NCBI RefSeq assembly: GCF_014647875.1
Contig: NZ_BMQA01000003.1
Span: 124,001 to 188,000, forward strand
From: Streptomyces brasiliensis
GTDB lineage: Bacteria; Actinomycetota; Actinomycetes; Streptomycetales; Streptomycetaceae
Direction of reading: 5' to 3'
DNA length: 64,000 nucleotides
The translations under genes and the position numbers were made by a program. Below are positions 59,858 to 64,000 of this stretch, one piece after another (position 1 is the stretch's first letter; each line of letters starts with the position of its first letter). The notes beneath the pieces were generated by a model. It saw nothing but the letters and a program-made list of their open reading frames with translations. It made no database searches and was not told the DNA's origin.

Positions 59858-60987
59858 AGGCGCTCGCCGCCGGCATCGGCGTCGTCTTCCTCTCCCCGCT
59901 CCTGCTCGCCGGCACCGGCATGATGATGGCGTCCTCCGCCGACGCCGTTCAAAGCAGCAGCAGCTCCCTCATCTGCCTGAACGACATCGACACCAGCAAG
60001 GTCGCCGAGCAGGTCACCGAGATCCTCGACGGGGCGTCCGGCAAGAACGTCCACGTCGAGGGCCTGGGCCTGCCCGCCGAGCAGGTTCCCAATGCCCAGA
60101 CGATCGTGGCCACCGGTATCAGCCTCGACGTCCCCAAGAAGGGCCAGGTCATCGCGCTCGCCACGGCGATGCAGGAGTCGCGGCTGCGCAACCTCAACTA
60201 CGGCGACAGGGACAGCCTTGGGTTGTTCCAGCAGCGTCCCTCCCAGGGCTGGGGCACCGCCGAGCAGATCCGTGACCCGACGTACGCGAGCGAGCAGTTC
60301 TACAAGCACCTGCTCAAGGTGCACGGCTGGCAGCAGATGACCGTCACCCAGGCCGCCCAAGCCGTCCAGCAGTCCGGCCTGCCGGACGCCTACGCGCAGT
60401 GGGAGCACCTGGCCACCGCGCTGCAGGAAGCCATCGCCAAGACGTTCCCCGGCGCCGGAAACGACAAGGACGCCAAGGATCCGAACCCAGGCAAGGAGCC
60501 GGGAGCTGGCACCACCGGGTGTGCTCCGGGCCAGGACGGCTCCGGCTTCGGCCCGATCCCCGAGGGCAGCGTCCCGAAGGGATACAAGATCCCCAAGGAC
60601 GCCCACCCGAAGGCGCGCAAGGCCATCGAGTGGGCGATGCACCAGCTCGGCACCCTCTACCAGTGGGGCGGATCCTGCACCAACGCCCACGGCCCGGACC
60701 CGATGGGCCGCTGCGACTGCAGCTCGCTGATGCAGCAGGCGTACGCGCACGCCGGCGTCACGCTCTCCCGCACCACGTACACGCAGGTCAACGAGGGCAA
60801 GGCGGTCTCGCCCGCCCAGCTCAAGCCCGGTGACCTCATCTTCAGCCGCGGCACCGCCGCCCGGCCTGAGCATGTCGGCATGTACATCGGCGAGGGCCTC
60901 GTGATCGAGGCACCGCGCACATCAAAGCCGGTCCGGATCACCCCGATCAAGGACTGGACGATTCTCGCCGCCCGCCGCGTCATCTGA
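59854..60987 (+). CDS. NlpC/P60 cell-wall hydrolase with lysozyme-like part
   Basis: TTG 59854 overlaps the leader stop. The 377-residue protein has an N-terminal membrane anchor or signal (residues ~2-24), then a lytic-transglycosylase-like part (ALATAMQESRLRNLNYGDRD near residue 109, then GLFQQRPSQGWG). The C-terminal NlpC/P60 domain has its catalytic Cys in RCDCSSLMQQAY near residue 289 and His in EHVGMYIGEG near residue 338. It should cut peptidoglycan to let the transfer channel cross the wall, like VirB1/TcpG proteins. It is the first conjugation gene. Confidence 0.9.
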   Translation: MKALAAGIGVVFLSPLLLAGTGMMMASSADAVQSSSSSLICLNDIDTSKVAEQVTEILDGASGKNVHVEGLGLPAEQVPNAQTIVATGISLDVPKKGQVIALATAMQESRLRNLNYGDRDSLGLFQQRPSQGWGTAEQIRDPTYASEQFYKHLLKVHGWQQMTVTQAAQAVQQSGLPDAYAQWEHLATALQEAIAKTFPGAGNDKDAKDPNPGKEPGAGTTGCAPGQDGSGFGPIPEGSVPKGYKIPKDAHPKARKAIEWAMHQLGTLYQWGGSCTNAHGPDPMGRCDCSSLMQQAYAHAGVTLSRTTYTQVNEGKAVSPAQLKPGDLIFSRGTAARPEHVGMYIGEGLVIEAPRTSKPVRITPIKDWTILAARRVI

Positions 60988-61131
60988 CGCCACCGCGCCA
61001 GGGCACCGCCCGGGCGGGCCGCCGCCGCGGCGATCTCCCGCGCCCCGAGCGCATCTCCCCACCCCCTCTGCTTCCCCTCTTCTCGCTGGCCCCTCGTCTG
61101 GCCCGCGTATGCAAGGAGCCCCGCCACACCT

Positions 61132-61446
61132 ATGTCCCTCCCTCTCGCAGACCGCGTCATCCAGCTCGCCTACGACCCAGGGATCTCGCCCCAGGGCGGC
61201 GGCCTGCCCGGCCTGAGCGTGCTGAAGAACGTCGTCAACTCGATCAACATGTTCGGGATCATCGCCGTCGTCGGCGCCCTCGCCGTCTCGCTCGGCGTGT
61301 GGGCCTGGGGCCACCACACCGGCGGCCACCAGGCCGAGGCCAACGGCAAGAAGGGCGCCGTCGTCGCCGCCGGCGCCGCCCTCGGCCTCGGCGCCGCGAA
61401 CGGAATCGTCGCGTTCTTCTCCACCCTCGGCTCGCAGGTCCACTGA
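61132..61446 (+). CDS. VirB2/DUF6112-like small membrane protein
   Basis: A 104-residue protein with two hydrophobic segments (MFGIIAVVGALAVSLGVWAW near residue 40 and GAVVAAGAALGLGAANGIVA near residue 75). The pattern fits DUF6112-type proteins found in Streptomyces conjugation loci between the hydrolase and the VirB8-like gene. It may be a pilin-like or channel component. It ends one base before the next start (TGATG). Confidence 0.7.
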   Translation: MSLPLADRVIQLAYDPGISPQGGGLPGLSVLKNVVNSINMFGIIAVVGALAVSLGVWAWGHHTGGHQAEANGKKGAVVAAGAALGLGAANGIVAFFSTLGSQVH

Positions 61447-62141
61447 TGCGGAACCGATTCCCCACCCTCTCGCTGTCCTCTTACGGCGTCGGCTGGTCGG
61501 CCCACCGGCGCATCGCCATCGTCGCTCTGGTCGTCACCGTCCTGCTCACCGTCGCCGCAGCCGTCGCCTGGCTGTCCGGCAGCGGCAACGCCCACCGGGA
61601 TCCGACCGCTACCGGGCCGGCCACGACGCACAGCCCGTCCTCCTCCGAGGCCCCCGCCCCGAAACCCGAGGCCGGCTCCGGGTCCGTGCCCAAGCCTCCG
61701 CAGATCTCCGAGCCGGTCGCGTACGCCAAGGCAGCAGCCCAGATGCTGTGGTCCTACGACACCCGCGACACCAGCCGCGACCAGCAGCTCGCCGGCATGC
61801 GCGAGTGGATGACCAAGGAGCCCACCTACGCCGACTGGGCGTCCGTGTCCGGCCAGGTCCCTGATCCGTTGCTGTGGTCGCGGATGGCCGACCAGGACCA
61901 GCACGCCACCGCCCGCGTCACCGAAGGCCACTACCCGGGCGCGTTCAAGCAGGCCCTCGCCGAGGACCCCTCGGCGATCACCGAGGCGTACATCTACGTC
62001 GTCACCGTCAACGGCAAGCAGCAGATCGCCTGGAAGAAGGGCGGCGGCGGAGCCGAGGACCGCGCCGTGACCCTCGCCGTGCAGTGCCGCCCCGGCCACG
62101 ACTGTGCCCTGGCCGCCATCGCTCCGAGCGTCACGCAGTGA
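61446..62141 (+). CDS. VirB8/TcpC-like conjugal transfer protein
   Basis: ATG 61446 touches the previous stop. The 231-residue protein has a short cytoplasmic N-terminus, one membrane segment (IAIVALVVTVLLTVAAAVAW, residues ~24-43), a Pro/Ser-rich linker and an outside domain with YAKAAAQMLWSYDTRDTSRD. That layout is typical of VirB8-like proteins of Gram-positive transfer systems. It should be part of the transfer channel. Confidence 0.65.
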   Translation: MRNRFPTLSLSSYGVGWSAHRRIAIVALVVTVLLTVAAAVAWLSGSGNAHRDPTATGPATTHSPSSSEAPAPKPEAGSGSVPKPPQISEPVAYAKAAAQMLWSYDTRDTSRDQQLAGMREWMTKEPTYADWASVSGQVPDPLLWSRMADQDQHATARVTEGHYPGAFKQALAEDPSAITEAYIYVVTVNGKQQIAWKKGGGGAEDRAVTLAVQCRPGHDCALAAIAPSVTQ

Positions 62142-62178
62142 CCCGCGCCTGACACGAGACAAGGAGGAGTAATTCCCC

Positions 62179-63561
62179 GTGGGTTTCTGTGATTACCCCC
62201 TGGCGGACAAGCTCTGTGCCGTCGGCGACGCGGTCGATTTCGCCTCGGACCCTGGCAAGGCCATCGGTGACTGGATGGCGAAGTCCGCAGGTGAGCTGGC
62301 TGCGGCAGCGGCCGACTTGGCCGCCAAGGCGGTCAACACCACCACGAGGGTCGACCTGAACGCCGGATGGTTCCGCGACAACTACGAGATGCTGCTGCCG
62401 CTGGGCCTGGTCCTGCTGGTCGCCACCTTCTTCGCGCAGCTCGTCCGGGCCGCCGTCAGACGCGACGGACAAGCCCTCACCCAGGCGTTCACCGGCACCA
62501 TGTCAGGGGTCCTGTTCGCGTTCTGCGCCATCGCCCTGACCACGGTCGCCGTCGAAGTCGTCGACGCCGTCAGCGACGGCCTGTTCAAGACCGCGCACCT
62601 GAGCATCGAGTCGGCCGTGCGCCGCATCGTGAAGGTCAGCCAGATCGGATCCCTGGCCGGACTCGGCTGGCTCGTCCCGGTCGTCGTCGGTCTCGGCGCC
62701 GCCATCGGAGCCTTCCTCTACTGGTGCGTGATGATGGTCCGCAAGGTCGGCATCCTCGTCATGGTCACCCTGGCCGTCTTCGCGTCCGCCGGTGGCGGCT
62801 GGGAAGTCGCACGCCGCTGGCGCAAGGGCTGGATCGAAGCCACCGCCACCCTGGTCGTCAGCAAGCTGCTGATGACTGTGATCTTCGTGCTCGGCATCGC
62901 CGCCATGGGCAAGACCGACGCCACCGACGGCATCGCCGCCCTCGCCGACGTCATGTCCGGCATCGTGATCATGATCCTGGTCCTGCTGTGCCCCTATGCC
63001 GTCTTCAAGTTCGTGCACTGGGCGGCCGACGGCACCGACGGCGAGTCCATCCACCGAGCCGGCGGAGCCGGAGCGCAGATCGCCAAGGCCCACGCCGAGA
63101 ACGCCGCCCGCAAAACCGCGGCAGCAGCAGCCACCGCCGGGACCGGCGGCGCAGCAGCCGGAGCGGGTGTCGCCGCCGCGCAAGGCCCCGACGCCGTAGG
63201 CGGAGGCGGATTCCCCGGCGACATCGCCGCCAACCCGACCGGCGACAGCGGCGGCAGCAAGGACGCTTCGCAGGGTGGCGGAACGGGCGGCTCGCCCGGT
63301 GGCGGTGCCATGAAGTCCGGCCTGGAGAAGGCCGTCCAGCCCGCGCCGACGAGCGTCTCCGAAGACACCAGCGGCCAGGTGGGCGGCAGCCCGGGGCCGG
63401 GCGGATCCGGCGCGAGCGCCGCGTCCGGCCAGCAAGGCGGCTGGCAGTCAGTGCCGCCGACCACGACCCCGCCGCCGCAAGGCGCACCACCGTCCCCTGG
63501 GGCACAGAACGCCACGCCCGGCGGGACGGCCTCACCGCCGCCGCCTGCGACCGGCCTGTGA
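62179..63561 (+). CDS. VirB6/TrbL-like multi-pass transfer protein
   Basis: GTG 62179 with AAGGAGGAG upstream. The ~460-residue protein has about six membrane segments (MLLPLGLVLLVATFFAQLV near residue 70, LVPVVVGLGAAIGAFLYWCV near residue 165). A Gly/Ser/Pro-rich C-terminal tail of about 150 residues follows. This is the usual form of VirB6-like proteins of actinobacterial transfer systems. It probably forms the inner-membrane channel. Confidence 0.8.
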   Translation: MGFCDYPLADKLCAVGDAVDFASDPGKAIGDWMAKSAGELAAAAADLAAKAVNTTTRVDLNAGWFRDNYEMLLPLGLVLLVATFFAQLVRAAVRRDGQALTQAFTGTMSGVLFAFCAIALTTVAVEVVDAVSDGLFKTAHLSIESAVRRIVKVSQIGSLAGLGWLVPVVVGLGAAIGAFLYWCVMMVRKVGILVMVTLAVFASAGGGWEVARRWRKGWIEATATLVVSKLLMTVIFVLGIAAMGKTDATDGIAALADVMSGIVIMILVLLCPYAVFKFVHWAADGTDGESIHRAGGAGAQIAKAHAENAARKTAAAAATAGTGGAAAGAGVAAAQGPDAVGGGGFPGDIAANPTGDSGGSKDASQGGGTGGSPGGGAMKSGLEKAVQPAPTSVSEDTSGQVGGSPGPGGSGASAASGQQGGWQSVPPTTTPPPQGAPPSPGAQNATPGGTASPPPPATGL

Positions 63562-63642
63562 TCCCCTGTCCGTCTACCGGGGCGGGACGTGGACTGCACC
63601 TCCCGCCCCCGGGTTCCACCCGCGCCTTTCAGGACCCGCCCC

Positions 63643-64000
63643 TTGACTGATCTCTCCGTCGCCCCGGTCACAGTGAAGTTTCCTCACCGGTCCCGCCGCG
63701 GCATCCTCCTCGGCCTCTCCCTGCCCCAACTCGTCCTTGTTTCCTGCACGCTGGCGCTGCTACTGATGACGGTGGTCTCCACCGGGCTGGTCGGCGCCGT
63801 CGCCCTGACCCCGCTGTGGGCGGCATCCGGTGCGCTCGTGGTGATCCGACGGCACGGACGCTCCCTGATCGACTGGGCGCCGGTCGTCGCCCGCTACGCA
63901 CAGCGCCGACGCACCGGCCAGACGCTCTGGCTCGCCCGGCCCGTCACCCGGCCCCGGCAGGACGGCATCCTTCACCTGCCCGGCACGGCCGCCTCCCTCA
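63643..64000 (+). CDS. SCO6880-like transfer protein (3' truncated)
   Basis: A TTG at 63643 opens a frame that stays open to the window end (119 codons). The start (VTVKFPHRSRRGILLGLSLP) and two membrane segments (about residues 25-45 and 52-70) match the SCO6880 family, membrane proteins of actinobacterial conjugation loci. Only the N-terminal part is visible. It continues the operon after the VirB6-like gene. Confidence 0.8.
   Translation, partial: MTDLSVAPVTVKFPHRSRRGILLGLSLPQLVLVSCTLALLLMTVVSTGLVGAVALTPLWAASGALVVIRRHGRSLIDWAPVVARYAQRRRTGQTLWLARPVTRPRQDGILHLPGTAASL

Overview
This 64 kb window is very GC-rich DNA with strong GC bias at third codon positions, frequent GTG and TTG starts and many 4-base ATGA/GTGA gene overlaps. 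It carries WhiB, DUF317-type, MAB_1171c-type and SCO6880-type genes. Together these point to Streptomyces or a close actinomycete. The right two thirds look like a transmissible element (conjugative or mobilizable plasmid, or an integrative element). It holds a Rep-like gene with iteron-like repeats, a WhiB gene, a MobC-like gene and MobP-type relaxase, and at the right edge the start of a type IV-like conjugation operon. No rRNA, tRNA, CRISPR array, transposase or att site was recognised.

Left part (1-26.4 kb). A truncated acyl-CoA dehydrogenase and a short operon (LuxR-type helix-turn-helix protein, GNAT-like protein, DUF6624-like protein, small membrane protein) precede a long rightward gene run. 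It starts with queD, queE and folE, the enzymes that convert GTP to 7-carboxy-7-deazaguanine. A TGT/DpdA-like TIM-barrel protein, a nucleoside-phosphorylase-like protein and a thymidylate-kinase-like protein follow, most of them translationally coupled. Next come a DUF2797-like protein, a methyltransferase and a remarkable set of NUDIX proteins: ten NUDIX domains in seven genes, including a triple-NUDIX protein, an ASCH-NUDIX fusion and a methyltransferase-NUDIX fusion. These are interleaved with a CYTH-like protein, an ABC exporter, an FxLD-type/PCMT-like methyltransferase, a VanX-like dipeptidase and a P-loop kinase. No queC was seen. I regard this as a deazapurine and nucleotide-processing island and the best candidate for an undescribed system. 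A leftward amidase and an XRE / HExxH protease / MAB_1171c membrane-protein module close this part.

Middle part (26.4-45.2 kb). This holds the replication and mobilization genes and two striking DNA-level repeat structures inside genes. One is a 23-bp-pitch iteron array in the Rep-like gene. The other is 21 copies of the heptamer GGGGACC (either orientation) in a membrane-protein gene; both sets of repeats fall in all three reading frames. A perfect 16-bp inverted repeat inside the mobC-like gene is a good oriT candidate. Beyond a lipoprotein and several small genes lies a pair of probable nuclease genes (T5orf172/GIY-YIG-like and PD-(D/E)xK-like). A repeated bipartite motif flanks the neighbouring unknown gene.

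Right part (45.2-64 kb). A long leftward block encodes a cell-wall-anchored LAxTG protein, a DUF317-like protein, an HAD protein, two MFS transporters, an ATP-grasp ligase, HxlR-like and winged-helix regulators, element-specific unknowns, an SH3 protein, a RelE-like protein, a DUF4913-like protein and a DNA methyltransferase. A divergent intergenic region with a ~120-bp imperfect palindrome separates this from the rightward conjugation operon (NlpC/P60 hydrolase, VirB2-, VirB8- and VirB6-like proteins, SCO6880-like protein cut by the window end).
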